From positions 67,127 to 110,132 of the forward strand of contig JAFUTH010000011.1 of assembly GCA_017484285.1 (NCBI GenBank): 43,006 bases of DNA, written 5' to 3'. A program made the position numbers and the translations under genes. The DNA comes from Treponema sp. GTDB taxonomy: Bacteria; Spirochaetota; Spirochaetia; Treponematales; Treponemataceae. Of the stretch, positions 25,258 to 34,221 are shown piece by piece (the stretch's first letter is position 1; every line of letters begins with the position of its first letter). The notes under the pieces are model-generated. The model did not search any database, was not told the origin of the DNA, and saw only the letters and a list, made by a program, of their open reading frames with translations.

Positions 25258-25869
25258 TTACAGCACGCGCCCCGTAAGACGAAGCATGATTTTTGTGACC
25301 GTGCCTTCCATTTCTGAGACAAGTTTGTCCGCAGAACGAGCAAGATAATTGCTGAAAATGAGCGACGGAATTGCAACAAAAAGACCGCCCGCCGTTGTCA
25401 TCAGTGCCTCGGAAATAGAGCTTGCGAGCACGGCAGGGTTGCCCATTGTGCCACCAGAGCCCAAAACGCCGAACGCCTTGATGTTTCCCGTAACCGTACC
25501 GAACAAGCCGAGCAACGTTGAGATATTCGCAATCGTGCTCAAAAGCGTGAGCCAGTGGTCAAACTGCGGAGTAACGGAATCCATCTCGCACTGAACGATT
25601 TCGCGCATGTCGTCTTCGGTGAGCTTACGGCACTCAAGCGCTTTTCGAGCCACCTGAGAGAGCGGCGTGCCCGCGTTGATGCAATATGCCTCGGCGGCTG
25701 AAAAGTCACCGGTAACCAGCGCTTCCTCAAGATTTTTTCGAAGCTCGCGGTCGCGTTTTCGCACAGACGCAAAATACACGCATCGCTCGATGATGATATA
25801 CGTCGCAAAAAGACCGCAGACAAGAATCGGAATCATCAAGACTCCGCCAGATTTTAACAAATTTAACAT
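25258..25869 (-). CDS. exbB: ExbB/TolQ/MotA-family proton channel subunit
   Basis: A 203-residue protein with three membrane helices: one near the N-terminus (about 11-28) and two after a cytoplasmic loop, in WLTLLSTIANISTLLGLFGTV and LMTTAGGLFVAIPSLIF, both typical of the MotA/TolQ/ExbB family. It forms the pore ring around ExbD. ATG 25869 is chosen because GGTGG precedes it; a GTG three codons upstream is possible. It follows the barrel gene by 14 bases in one operon. Confidence 0.92.
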   Translation of the reverse strand: MLNLLKSGGVLMIPILVCGLFATYIIIERCVYFASVRKRDRELRKNLEEALVTGDFSAAEAYCINAGTPLSQVARKALECRKLTEDDMREIVQCEMDSVTPQFDHWLTLLSTIANISTLLGLFGTVTGNIKAFGVLGSGGTMGNPAVLASSISEALMTTAGGLFVAIPSLIFSNYLARSADKLVSEMEGTVTKIMLRLTGRVL

Positions 25870-25883
25870 AGATACCACCAGTT

Positions 25884-27605
25884 TTAGAATTGGAACTTCA
25901 CCAGAAGCACCGCATTTCCAGACGTTGTTATGTATTTTGAGTGAGCGTACTCACGGCTCTCTCGTCCGAATAATTTTATTACATCATTGAGTTCAAATGC
26001 AACACTCAGCGCACTTGCAAGCCGAATTCCCGCCCAGCCGGAAATGTTCGGGCACGTGTCGGCATCGCCACCAAACGCAAATGCGGTCGACGTGCCGGCA
26101 TTCCATTTTGCATCAAGCGTCTGATATTCAAGTTTGAGCGTTATATTCTGCTCATCAGTGAGCGCAGGAACCGATTTCCAATACGATGCCCAGACCGCAC
26201 TCGCCTTCAACGATGCGAAATCAGCGTAAAAGCCGAGATTCGTGTTGAATTCAGTGCGCTCTTCGCTCTCGATTTGATACAAGCCGGAGCTATGCACGGT
26301 TGCGCCGTCGGGGTCAAGAATCGGATAAAAATAATCGTCGGCGTACTGCACCGTCCACACGCCGTTTTCAAAAGCCGTCTTTCGGAAGGCAACCCCCGCT
26401 TTTGCTTCAAACGCGGTCAAGATAGGCACGGACAATTCGACATCGGTAAACCAATCAGTCGTTTCAGTTGGGAGACAGGGAATCGCGGCGAATCGGAATT
26501 TATTCTCAAGATTGCGGATTTTTTCTTGGTATGAATCGAGCCCGCCCTTTGTGGAAATCGTGATGTATCGCCCGTCAGTAAATGATTCGGTCTTAAAATC
26601 GACGGAAAGCGCAAACGCGGGAACAACGTCCTTTGAGCCAGTCGCCGTCCCGACGATTAACGAGCCGTCCGCACTGAGCGCGATAAAATCATTCTTCCAT
26701 GAGAGACCAAGCGAAAACTGTCCGCGATGCGTACCTTCCGCGCTCGACGAGCCATCCGCTTTGTAGAGGTTGTCGTTTTCCTCAAGATTCGCCTGCAAAG
26801 AATAGAGCGCGGTGAACATGGCTTTGAAGCCACTTCCCTGCCAGCCAAAGCCAAAGAACGGATTGATATCGAGAATTTTCGTGCTGTCGATGAAATCACC
26901 GCTTTTGACACTTTCTTTCATGATTTCCCCATAGCGGTTGAACCATGCGCCATCTGCCCCATATGAAATGAGAATGCCGTTATCCAAATGCCAGTCTGAA
27001 CCGGCTTTGGCAGAAATCGTGTGCTTCACCATATCGGAATATGAGTCAGAATTGAGCTGCAACCCGTCGTCACTCGTTTTATACTCGCCCTCAATGACAT
27101 GCGTTCCATGCGTCGTGAACAGCGATTTTTCGCCCCGGACAGCCGTATTGCGCACGAAGAAGCCTTCAGATGCTTTTTTTTCAGCGAAGCCCTCTGAGCT
27201 TTCATGAGAAAAATCAATCTCGAACGGCGAATTTCCCGACGCGCGATAGATTGAAAAATCGCCCTTGAAGTAGAACGGATAGCCTGCACCAAGCTCGCCC
27301 TCCGCGTAGATGTCTTTTTCGGTCTGGGCAGAGCGCTCACGGAGTTCGGGAAGTTCTTTCGTCGTTTTGACGCCTTCCAGTTCCGGGAGCTGAATTTCAG
27401 GCGCGGAATTCTCCGGCAGAATTTTTGTGTAGTCGGGCACAGAATCTTTTCCAGCGGTGAACGTTTTGCCGTTTACCACCGTTGTGACATCGGGAAGCTC
27501 GATTTCTTCCTCGACGACCTCATTCTGATTCTGCGATTGTGCATTCTGCGCGAACAGTGCGCATCCTGCGCCCATGCATACGATAGTCAGTAACACTCGT
27601 TTCAT
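25884..27605 (-). CDS. Outer-membrane beta-barrel with TonB-box-like N-terminus
   Basis: A 573-residue protein with signal peptide (cleavage near LFAQ). After an acidic stretch comes IELPDVTTVVNG (about residues 36-47), which looks like a TonB box, then about 60 residues, then alternating strands from about residue 100 to the end, closing in VLLVKFQF with the C-terminal Phe used by barrel-insertion machinery. There is no room for a normal TonB-receptor plug of about 150 residues. It lies between the TPR protein and exbB, 14-18 bases from each, which ties it to the TonB system. GGGAG precedes the ATG. Substrate unknown; I do not recognise a named family. Confidence 0.75.
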   Translation of the reverse strand: MKRVLLTIVCMGAGCALFAQNAQSQNQNEVVEEEIELPDVTTVVNGKTFTAGKDSVPDYTKILPENSAPEIQLPELEGVKTTKELPELRERSAQTEKDIYAEGELGAGYPFYFKGDFSIYRASGNSPFEIDFSHESSEGFAEKKASEGFFVRNTAVRGEKSLFTTHGTHVIEGEYKTSDDGLQLNSDSYSDMVKHTISAKAGSDWHLDNGILISYGADGAWFNRYGEIMKESVKSGDFIDSTKILDINPFFGFGWQGSGFKAMFTALYSLQANLEENDNLYKADGSSSAEGTHRGQFSLGLSWKNDFIALSADGSLIVGTATGSKDVVPAFALSVDFKTESFTDGRYITISTKGGLDSYQEKIRNLENKFRFAAIPCLPTETTDWFTDVELSVPILTAFEAKAGVAFRKTAFENGVWTVQYADDYFYPILDPDGATVHSSGLYQIESEERTEFNTNLGFYADFASLKASAVWASYWKSVPALTDEQNITLKLEYQTLDAKWNAGTSTAFAFGGDADTCPNISGWAGIRLASALSVAFELNDVIKLFGRESREYAHSKYITTSGNAVLLVKFQF

Positions 27606-27623
27606 ATGGTTCTCCCTGTCAAT

Positions 27624-30509
27624 TTACAGCTGTTGTGCGATTTTTTCCGCATCCTTCGTGAATGTGCTCTCAGGATAGAGTTTTTTCATTTCGGTGAACG
27701 TCGCTTTTGCGTCCGCGTACAATCCCGCCGCGTCAAACGACTCGACCGCACCGTAAAAGCTTCTCGCCGCAAGCTCATCATTTCCTGCCTGACGCGCATA
27801 TTTTAACGCCTCAAGATACAATTCCGCCGATTTTTTGTTCTCGCCTTTTGTGCGATATGCGCCTGCGAGGAAAAGCGCATTTTTGAGCGCGTCCTCACTC
27901 TGCGCCGGATCATTTTTTTGTTTCGCAAGCGTCTTTTCGGCGTCGGAAATTTGCAGTGCGAGCGATGTTTCCGTTGCGCCCGCGCTTTTCTGCAACTCTT
28001 TGACCTTTTGCGACATGCCGTCATTCAAAGCCTGCGAACCGTATTCGTCAATCATTTTGTTCGCCATTGAAAGCGCACTCGCATATTCGCCTGTCTTTTG
28101 GTACAAGTCCACGAGATTTTTTTCAGAGCCGTACCGATACGACGTTTCTGATTTTGAATCGACAATCTGCAAATAGCGAAGGATTGCACGCGTCTCGTTC
28201 CCGCTTTTTGCGAGCGAGTCAGCAGAGAAATAAATCGCCGCGAAACGGAATCTGCCCGCCGGGAATTTGCGGTTGTATTCTTCAAAAAGCTCGGCCGCTT
28301 TTTTGTAGCTTTGGCTCGAATAGGCAATCTCCGCACGGCGATAGCTCGATTCCTCAGCAATCAACGCGGCATTTTTGTCTTGCAGAGAAGCAAGCTCTGC
28401 GAACGCACGGTCAGCCTCAGCAAGATTTCCCTTTTGAACGGAAATTTCCGCGCTTCGGTATTTGCATTCGTAACCGAACGGTGTTCGCCGCGTCAGATAT
28501 GGCGCAAGCACGTTGAGCGCGTCGTCATATCGCCCGCTGTCTGAATAAATTCCCGCGCTCAGGATAATCGCTTCGTTTTTGTCCGTTTCGTTCCGCGCCG
28601 TTTTGACTGCGTTTTGAGAAGCCGAAATCGCCGCCGATTCATTTTTTGCGAACGCAGCGGCACGAGCAATAGTCATGTACGCCGACCACACAAAATCATG
28701 GAGCGGATTTTCTTCGATAAAGCGAGTCAAACTCGTAACCGCCGACGCATATGCTCCGAGCTGATACTGCGCATAGCCAAGATAGAACTGCGCGTAGGCA
28801 ACATAGTCAGCCGCCAGTGTTTTTGACGAGGAGACCTTCGAAAATCCGCTCTCTGCCTCCTGCCATTTGCGCTGATTGAATGAGGCAAGCGCCGAAAGAT
28901 AGAGCGCTTCGTCTCCCGTCGCCTTTGCCGCCTGCTCTTTCGTTGAAACATAGTGACCGGCAATCAAGAGCGTGCGTGAATAATCAAGCCGTCCGTCATT
29001 ATCAAGCTGATTTTTTTCGCCGAGCGAATAGAAAATCACATCGGCATCGTGGTATTTACCCTGCTTTGCGAGTGCCTTTGCGTACAGATTCAGAATCGAC
29101 TTGTCCGTGATTTTAATGGGAGCATTCGCCGTCTTTGTTTTGTATGACGAGAGCGAAAGCCCGTTCAGCTCCCGGTTGTAATTCTCGATGGTAGTCGCCG
29201 CCTGCTGGACATCGCCGCTTTCATATTTTGCGAGCGCGGTCCAATACACTGCCGTTTCTTTTACGTCGGGCAGCTCTGACTTCATGCAGTCCGAAGCATA
29301 TTTCTCACAGTCGTTCCAATTTTTGAGATAGCCGCTGAACCGTGCGAGCGACAGTTTGATGGTCTCGCTCTTTGCAAGCGTCTTTGATTTCGCAGCCTCA
29401 AGCAAAATGGAAAGCGCGTTTTTGCTTCCCTCTGATGTATTCGTTGCCGAGATGTAGGCGATTTCCGCGCGATAGACCGCCGCAATTTCTTTTTGAGCGT
29501 CGTTCGCGTTCGGCTCAGCCTCGCCAAAATACGCACGTGACTTTTCGTAGTCCTTTGCGTTGAACGCATCGACGGCAAGACGCGTCCAGAATTCTGAAAG
29601 CAAATCGGGGTATTCAGAAAGACGAGCTTCCGCGCTGGCAATCACGCTTCCCGGCTCAGAGCCAACCTCGGATTTATGCGCCGACGAAACCGCATAGGCT
29701 TTTTGCATTGCCTGAGCCGCAAGCGCGGACGGTGCTTTTTCGATGACCGTACAATACGTGTCATACGCAGCCTTGTATTTTTTTTGCGTTTCCTGCGCCT
29801 CGCCCTTCAAGATGAGGAGCGAATACGTCGTTTCCGCGTTGAACGAAGCGTTCTCAAGCTGAGAGACCACAAGCTCGCACTTCTGCGCGCTTTTTACGTC
29901 GCCCACCGCATTGTAGCTCTGCGCAAGCTGCCGCGCAGAATCTTCGTAATCAAACCGGGAGAATTTTGAGCCGTTCGAGACGACATATTCAAACAAAGGA
30001 ACGGCATTTTTGTAGTCTTCCGCAAAAAAAAAGCATTTTCCGCCGTAGAGCATTGAAAGCGCGTAATAATCGAGCGAATCTTCCGTTGCTTTGGGATTTG
30101 CATCGCTCAGTTCTTTGTAAATAGCCGCGCTCGCAAAAAACGAACTCTGCGCCGCCGCAATTTCTTTTTGAGCAAAATAGCCACGCGCCAGCCAATAGAA
30201 TCGCGCCGCGTTGAGCAAAATAGACTCGGGATTCTGAGTCTCACCGTTCATCTGATATTTTTGAAGAATTGAGATGGCATCTTCTACGCGTCCCATGCGG
30301 AACAGGCTCTCGCCCTCATAGACAGCCGCGCGGAATGAAGCAAGCGTATCTTTTTCAGTGCGCAGGATTTCTTCCGCAAAACGCACAACACCCGGATAAA
30401 ATCCTGATTTATAGCTCAATTTCATTTGAGACGAAAGATTTTGGTTTTCAGCAAACGCACAGCCAAACGAAACAAAAAAAATCAGCGGAATGACACAAAT
30501 CTTTTTCAT
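27624..30509 (-). CDS. Exported TPR-repeat protein
   Basis: A 961-residue protein with a signal peptide (MKKICVIPLIFFVSFGCAFA; the Cys before the cleavage site could also allow lipidation). The rest is helical with many tetratricopeptide-like repeats, such as AEELFEEYNRKFPAGRFRFAA-like units with F/Y-P or A-x-x-Y patterns, spread from about residue 30 to the end. TPR scaffolds in the periplasm bind partner proteins; the position before the barrel, exbB, exbD and tonB suggests it belongs to that envelope complex. No Shine-Dalgarno; a perfect TATAAT lies eleven bases before the ATG. It starts 12 bases after the preceding gene. Confidence 0.82.
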   Translation of the reverse strand: MKKICVIPLIFFVSFGCAFAENQNLSSQMKLSYKSGFYPGVVRFAEEILRTEKDTLASFRAAVYEGESLFRMGRVEDAISILQKYQMNGETQNPESILLNAARFYWLARGYFAQKEIAAAQSSFFASAAIYKELSDANPKATEDSLDYYALSMLYGGKCFFFAEDYKNAVPLFEYVVSNGSKFSRFDYEDSARQLAQSYNAVGDVKSAQKCELVVSQLENASFNAETTYSLLILKGEAQETQKKYKAAYDTYCTVIEKAPSALAAQAMQKAYAVSSAHKSEVGSEPGSVIASAEARLSEYPDLLSEFWTRLAVDAFNAKDYEKSRAYFGEAEPNANDAQKEIAAVYRAEIAYISATNTSEGSKNALSILLEAAKSKTLAKSETIKLSLARFSGYLKNWNDCEKYASDCMKSELPDVKETAVYWTALAKYESGDVQQAATTIENYNRELNGLSLSSYKTKTANAPIKITDKSILNLYAKALAKQGKYHDADVIFYSLGEKNQLDNDGRLDYSRTLLIAGHYVSTKEQAAKATGDEALYLSALASFNQRKWQEAESGFSKVSSSKTLAADYVAYAQFYLGYAQYQLGAYASAVTSLTRFIEENPLHDFVWSAYMTIARAAAFAKNESAAISASQNAVKTARNETDKNEAIILSAGIYSDSGRYDDALNVLAPYLTRRTPFGYECKYRSAEISVQKGNLAEADRAFAELASLQDKNAALIAEESSYRRAEIAYSSQSYKKAAELFEEYNRKFPAGRFRFAAIYFSADSLAKSGNETRAILRYLQIVDSKSETSYRYGSEKNLVDLYQKTGEYASALSMANKMIDEYGSQALNDGMSQKVKELQKSAGATETSLALQISDAEKTLAKQKNDPAQSEDALKNALFLAGAYRTKGENKKSAELYLEALKYARQAGNDELAARSFYGAVESFDAAGLYADAKATFTEMKKLYPESTFTKDAEKIAQQL

Positions 30510-30520
30510 AATCGGCGTAT

Positions 30521-30526
30521 ATTATA
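30521..30526 (-). promoter_or_regulatory. Candidate -10 box of the TPR gene
   Basis: A perfect TATAAT, eleven bases before the ATG at 30509, overlapping the stop of the gene before. TTCTTC 17 bp upstream is a weak -35. Confidence 0.3.
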
Positions 30527-31898
30527 GCGGATTAAACCGGTCCGAAGAAAGCACTCTCGTCAAATGGATGAATGAATTCGGATACTTTTTGCAGAACTGA
30601 GCGAGCGTCAATTCCGTGCCGTTCTCGAATACCGTGCAGCCGAACTGGCCGTCCTTGTCGAAATAGGGGAAAATCACCGCGGAAGAATCAAACACTTTGA
30701 ACTCGGGAGAGCCGTCACTTGGCACGACCGTTCGCCTCACCGCCGCAAGATAAAAATACGTCGGCTCAGTGACCGCAAGCACGTACAGAAGCGGCTTCAT
30801 ATATTTGACCTCATAGCCAGAATTTTTGACATAGCCCGCGACAGACGCAATTCCGCGCTCACCAAGCTCCGCGCTGAACGGCTCGATGTTCACGTCAACA
30901 CCCGATTGCTCATAGAGATAATTTTTTCGCGCCTGAATCGACAATTTCGCGGCGGCAAGATTCCGCGTCCAGTCAAGAGAATGAAACAAATTCTCCGTCT
31001 GCGATTTGATTCCCGCAGTTCCCAACGGGCTCACCGAAATCGTCGGGCGATGAAGCGGACCGATAAACGTCGCGCTTCCCGCAAGCGGCACAATCAACCC
31101 ATCGATGACCCATTTAACAAAGCCGGAGTGATTCAGCGTCAGAATGTTATTTTTCGCATCCTCAGCACTGACCGTGCGCTCTTTGCCCGTCGAGACATAC
31201 GCCGGTTTTCCAAGCTCATCGTAACACGCGTCTTTCGTGCTTTTTATGCGTGAGAGATTTTTTTGGATTTCTCCCATCACAACGAGATTCGAGTGATACT
31301 GCTCAGGATGGATGTCAGCGTAATTCCACGGAAGCAATTTCGCAGTCAAAGACATGACCTGCGCAAACGAAGCCGTATAAAAATACTCAAACGGAACGCC
31401 GACAGGAGCACCACGCACCGCAAAACAGCCGTCAATCACATAATCAGCGACCGCAGTTTTGTTTCCCGATGGAGAAAACTGAATGTACACATCACTGTCC
31501 GCAAGAAAATAGTATCTGATTCGGAGTGCCTTTCCGTTAGAAGAATCGCGCATCAAAATCCAAGAACCGGCGGCATCGGCAGGATATTCATCAACTGACT
31601 TTCGCTCAACGCCGTTTTCCGTATACAAATCGACCGAGACCTTCGTTTCGGGAGCGACAATAATTGAAAACATATCACGAGTTTCTTCCATGCGGATTTG
31701 AAATATCTGACCAATTGCGTTTGAGCGGAGTTCCGTTCGGTGCTCGCGGAGTGCAGAAAGCGGCTGGTCAAACCAATTTTCAGCAATCGCCGTGCGAATA
31801 ACCGATGAATCGGGAACACGTAATGTATTGTTCTGAGCTGGAACAGTCACCGCGGCGCAAAAAAAGATAAGAATCAGAAAGGAGCGAAAAACCTTCAT
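30522..31898 (-). CDS. Exported protein of unknown function
   Basis: A 458-residue protein with a clear signal peptide (MKVFRSFLILIFFCAAVTVPAQ). ATG 31898 is chosen over one 11 codons upstream because GGGAG stands just before it and the signal peptide then starts cleanly. The N-terminal half is beta-rich (SVDLYTENGVERK, LRIRYYFLADSDVYIQF); a middle segment is Asp/Gly/Pro-rich with PLHRPTISVSPLG. I recognise no domain. It is first in the run TPR-barrel-exbB-exbD-tonB and 12 bases before the TPR gene. The leader can fold in two exclusive ways, one hiding the Shine-Dalgarno. Confidence 0.75.
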   Translation of the reverse strand: MKVFRSFLILIFFCAAVTVPAQNNTLRVPDSSVIRTAIAENWFDQPLSALREHRTELRSNAIGQIFQIRMEETRDMFSIIVAPETKVSVDLYTENGVERKSVDEYPADAAGSWILMRDSSNGKALRIRYYFLADSDVYIQFSPSGNKTAVADYVIDGCFAVRGAPVGVPFEYFYTASFAQVMSLTAKLLPWNYADIHPEQYHSNLVVMGEIQKNLSRIKSTKDACYDELGKPAYVSTGKERTVSAEDAKNNILTLNHSGFVKWVIDGLIVPLAGSATFIGPLHRPTISVSPLGTAGIKSQTENLFHSLDWTRNLAAAKLSIQARKNYLYEQSGVDVNIEPFSAELGERGIASVAGYVKNSGYEVKYMKPLLYVLAVTEPTYFYLAAVRRTVVPSDGSPEFKVFDSSAVIFPYFDKDGQFGCTVFENGTELTLAQFCKKYPNSFIHLTRVLSSDRFNPL

Positions 31899-31970
31899 GC
31901 AAATCTCCCAAAAAAACTTTTCTCTCTTCAATTTTCGGAAGAAAAAAAACTTTGTTTAAGAGAGATTTGC
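31899..31970 (-). promoter_or_regulatory. Leader with exclusive terminator and SD-hiding hairpins
   Basis: On the minus strand AAGAGAGA's complement TCTCTCTT (31965-31958) can pair with AAGAGAGA (31928-31921), enclosing a small TTTTC/GAAAA stem and followed by AAAG and seven T (31916-31910): a terminator. Alternatively GCAAATCTC (31970-31962) pairs perfectly with GAGATTTGC (31907-31899), covering the GGGAG Shine-Dalgarno up to the ATG. The two share bases 31962-31965. The first would also end the prfA-prmC transcript. Confidence 0.45.
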
Positions 31971-32003
31971 GGGAATTTTAAAACGAAACGCAACCTCTCC
32001 TGC

Positions 32004-32984
32004 CTACTTCACCCCCACGACATCGCGCATCATTTCGTTCATGTCGTATTCGATTCTCACAGTTCGGAAGCCCGCTGATTTAAAAAGCTCCGCCGTTTCT
32101 TCGGCATTGTACTCGCCCGTTTCCATAATCAGCACACCGTTTCGGTTCAAATGCTCGTAGCACTGTGGCACAAGACGACGAATTAAGGAAAGTCCGTCCT
32201 CAGTGTGGGCATATTCGCCGTTTTCAGTCACATCGCCGTCAAGAGCCAAAAGCGGTTCGCTCCGCCCGTCCTTCAAAAGCTCAAGCGACTCGGCATGAGG
32301 CACATACGGCGGATTTGTGACGATGAGGTCGAAGGAGTGAGGAATGTTCTCGAAGAGATTAGACTGAACAAAATGAAAACTGAAAGTTGAAAATTGAAAA
32401 TTTGCGACATCCATGTCGTGACAAGAATTTATTGTCTTTTCGCTGTCTCCATGCGGCGCACTTTCTTTAGAAAACAGTCGGCTCGCATTCGTCCGTGCAA
32501 CTTCAAGAGCTTTTTCGCTGATGTCAACTAAAGCCAAACTGAATCTGTGTTCATCTGTGCCATCTGTGGTTATTTTTTTTGCAATCGAAAGACCAACGCA
32601 CCCGCTTCCCGTGCACATATCGCACACGGTGGGGATTGTGTTCGGATTTGCACGGAATTTATCTTCGAGGGCGTCAAGCGCAAGTTCTACGAGCAATTCT
32701 GTGTCGGGCTTGGGAATCAGCACATCGGGCGTGACGAGAAAATCAAGCCCGAAAAATTCTTTATGACCCGTAATGTACGCGACAGGGAAGCCTGTTTTGC
32801 GTTTTTCGATTGCGGCGAGAAAGCGAGATTTTTGTTCTTCACTCAAAACAGAATCCCGCTCTAAAAGAAGATGCGTTTTGTCCAAGCCCGTGATGAACTG
32901 GAGCAGAACTTCCGTGTCGAGCGCGGGCGTTGGCGAAGCGAGAAGATTTTGCTTTCCGTAATTTTTGGCTTGTTGGATGGTCAC
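32004..32984 (-). CDS. prmC: Release factor glutamine methyltransferase PrmC
   Basis: A 326-residue SAM-dependent enzyme that methylates the Gln of the GGQ motif in release factors. It has the N-terminal helical domain, the SAM loop CDMCTGSGCVGLSIA, and the catalytic NPPYVP. The start is GTG 32984, overlapping the prfA stop (TAGTG). Most PrmC are about 280 residues; two repeat-derived insertions account for the excess: about residues 138-149 (TTDGTDEHR, from a CACAGAT array) and about 172-204, ending in ANFQFSTFSFHF (from a TGAAAA array). Both lie in loops between SAM-fold strands, so the enzyme may still be active. It is co-transcribed with its substrate gene prfA. Confidence 0.92.
   Translation of the reverse strand: MTIQQAKNYGKQNLLASPTPALDTEVLLQFITGLDKTHLLLERDSVLSEEQKSRFLAAIEKRKTGFPVAYITGHKEFFGLDFLVTPDVLIPKPDTELLVELALDALEDKFRANPNTIPTVCDMCTGSGCVGLSIAKKITTDGTDEHRFSLALVDISEKALEVARTNASRLFSKESAPHGDSEKTINSCHDMDVANFQFSTFSFHFVQSNLFENIPHSFDLIVTNPPYVPHAESLELLKDGRSEPLLALDGDVTENGEYAHTEDGLSLIRRLVPQCYEHLNRNGVLIMETGEYNAEETAELFKSAGFRTVRIEYDMNEMMRDVVGVK
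32371..32401. repeat. TGAAAA/TTGAAA repeat inside prmC
   Basis: The plus strand reads AAATGAAAACTGAAAGTTG then AAAATTGAAAAT, almost the same as the intergenic string at 5681-5711. It is read in frame by prmC as an Phe/Ser/Gln-rich segment. Just beside it GACAAGAATTTATTGTC (hairpin) belongs to the same insertion. Confidence 0.65.
32541..32569. repeat. ATCTGTG repeat inside prmC
   Basis: Three ATCTGTG units 9-10 bases apart, as in the arrays at 6444-6567 and 8096-8116, read in frame as part of TTDGTDEHR. Confidence 0.65.
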
Positions 32985-34060
32985 TACGCTTCCAATGCTT
33001 TAAACTCTTCCTCTTTAGCGTACACATTGAGCGCGTCGAGCATTTCGTCCATGTTGCCCATCATAAAGCCGGGCAAATTGTGGAGCGAAAGGTTGATGCG
33101 GTGGTCGGTCACGCGGTCTTGCGGATAGTTGTAGGTGCGGATTTTCTCGCTTCGGTCACCGTTTCCGACCATGCTTTTTCGCGCAGAAGAACGCTCTGCA
33201 TCGAGTTTGCTCTGCTCAAAATCGAACAATCGGGCGCGGAGAACTTCCCACGCTTTTTCCTTGTTCTTAATCTGAGATTTCTGGTCTTGCTGAATGACGA
33301 CGATTCCCGTGGGAATGTGAGTGAGTCGCACGGCAGAATCCGTCGTGTTGACGCACTGACCGCCAGGACCTCCCGCACGCATGACATCAACGCGCACATC
33401 GCCCGGATTGATTTTTACATCGGCTTCCTCGGCTTCGGGCAGAACAGCGACCGTAACCGTGGAAGTCTGCAATCGCCCCTGGCTTTCCGTCGCAGGCACG
33501 CGCTGAACACGATGAACGCCACTCTCCCATCTCAAAGTCCCATATACGAATTTTCCCGTAATCTGCGTGACAATTTTGTTGAATCCGCCGACCTCAGTTT
33601 CCTGCGCCTCGACATTCTCGTACTTCCAGCCCTTGCGCTCGCATAAATGAATGTACATTTCCCACATGTCGCGCACAAAAAGCGAAGCCTCGTCTCCGCC
33701 CGCCGCCGAGCGGATTTCCAAAATGATGTTTTTTTCGTCAAGCGGGTCTGGCGGAATCAGCTTGAGCTTAATCTGCTCTTCAAGCTGGGGCACTTTTTCT
33801 TCGAGTGTCTTTAGCTCCTCGCGAGCCATTTCCTTCATTTCGGCATCGTCCTCAGCCGTAATCATCATTTTTGCGTCTTCAATGCCCTGCAAGCACTTTC
33901 GGTATTCGTTCCCGACTTCAAGCACGTCCGTTAAATGACCGTGCTCGCGCATCACATCTTTGTATTTTTTTTGGTCTTTTACCAAGTCTGGGTCTTGCAC
34001 CAACTCGTTTACCTCAACAAAACGAGCGTCCAATTCTTTGAGTTTCTTCAATAAATCCAT
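32984..34060 (-). CDS. prfA: Peptide chain release factor 1
   Basis: A 358-residue factor that ends translation at UAA and UAG. The codon-reading motif appears as RVPATES, and the hydrolysis motif as AGGPGGQCVN (GGQ intact), followed by TDSAVRLTH, all typical. ATG 34060 is used because MDLLKKLKELDARF is the usual RF1 beginning; the frame extends 14 codons up but without start signals. There is no Shine-Dalgarno; a promoter ends six bases before the ATG. The stop overlaps the prmC start, whose product methylates this Gln. Confidence 0.95.
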   Translation of the reverse strand: MDLLKKLKELDARFVEVNELVQDPDLVKDQKKYKDVMREHGHLTDVLEVGNEYRKCLQGIEDAKMMITAEDDAEMKEMAREELKTLEEKVPQLEEQIKLKLIPPDPLDEKNIILEIRSAAGGDEASLFVRDMWEMYIHLCERKGWKYENVEAQETEVGGFNKIVTQITGKFVYGTLRWESGVHRVQRVPATESQGRLQTSTVTVAVLPEAEEADVKINPGDVRVDVMRAGGPGGQCVNTTDSAVRLTHIPTGIVVIQQDQKSQIKNKEKAWEVLRARLFDFEQSKLDAERSSARKSMVGNGDRSEKIRTYNYPQDRVTDHRINLSLHNLPGFMMGNMDEMLDALNVYAKEEEFKALEA

Positions 34061-34066
34061 GCCGAT

Positions 34067-34095
34067 ACTGTAGCAAATTTCTTTCGTTTGTACAA
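34067..34095 (-). promoter_or_regulatory. Promoter of prfA-prmC, likely leaderless
   Basis: TTGTAC (34095-34090), 17 bp, TACAGT (34072-34067), six bases, ATG 34060. The spacing is the same as for carD. Confidence 0.5.
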
Positions 34096-34193
34096 ATGAC
34101 ACCGTTCACTCAGCGCGCATGACGGCTCTCTCCAAAGCAATATTTTTTTGTTTTTTTCTGCGTTTTTTTTATTTTTATTTTTTCTTTTTCATT

Positions 34194-34210
34194 TATAATA
34201 CCTGCAAGGA
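34194..34210 (+). promoter_or_regulatory. -10 box and ribosome site of the cyclase gene
   Basis: A perfect TATAAT (34194-34199) follows about 50 bases of T-rich sequence with no clear -35. AAGGAA (34205-34210) is the Shine-Dalgarno for ATG 34222. Confidence 0.45.
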
Positions 34211-34221
34211 AATATCTAAAA

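Noticed and set aside
34141..34192. Long T-rich tract before the cyclase gene as a replication origin
   Set aside because: No DnaA boxes, no dnaA or gyrase genes nearby; it fits an AT-rich promoter region.
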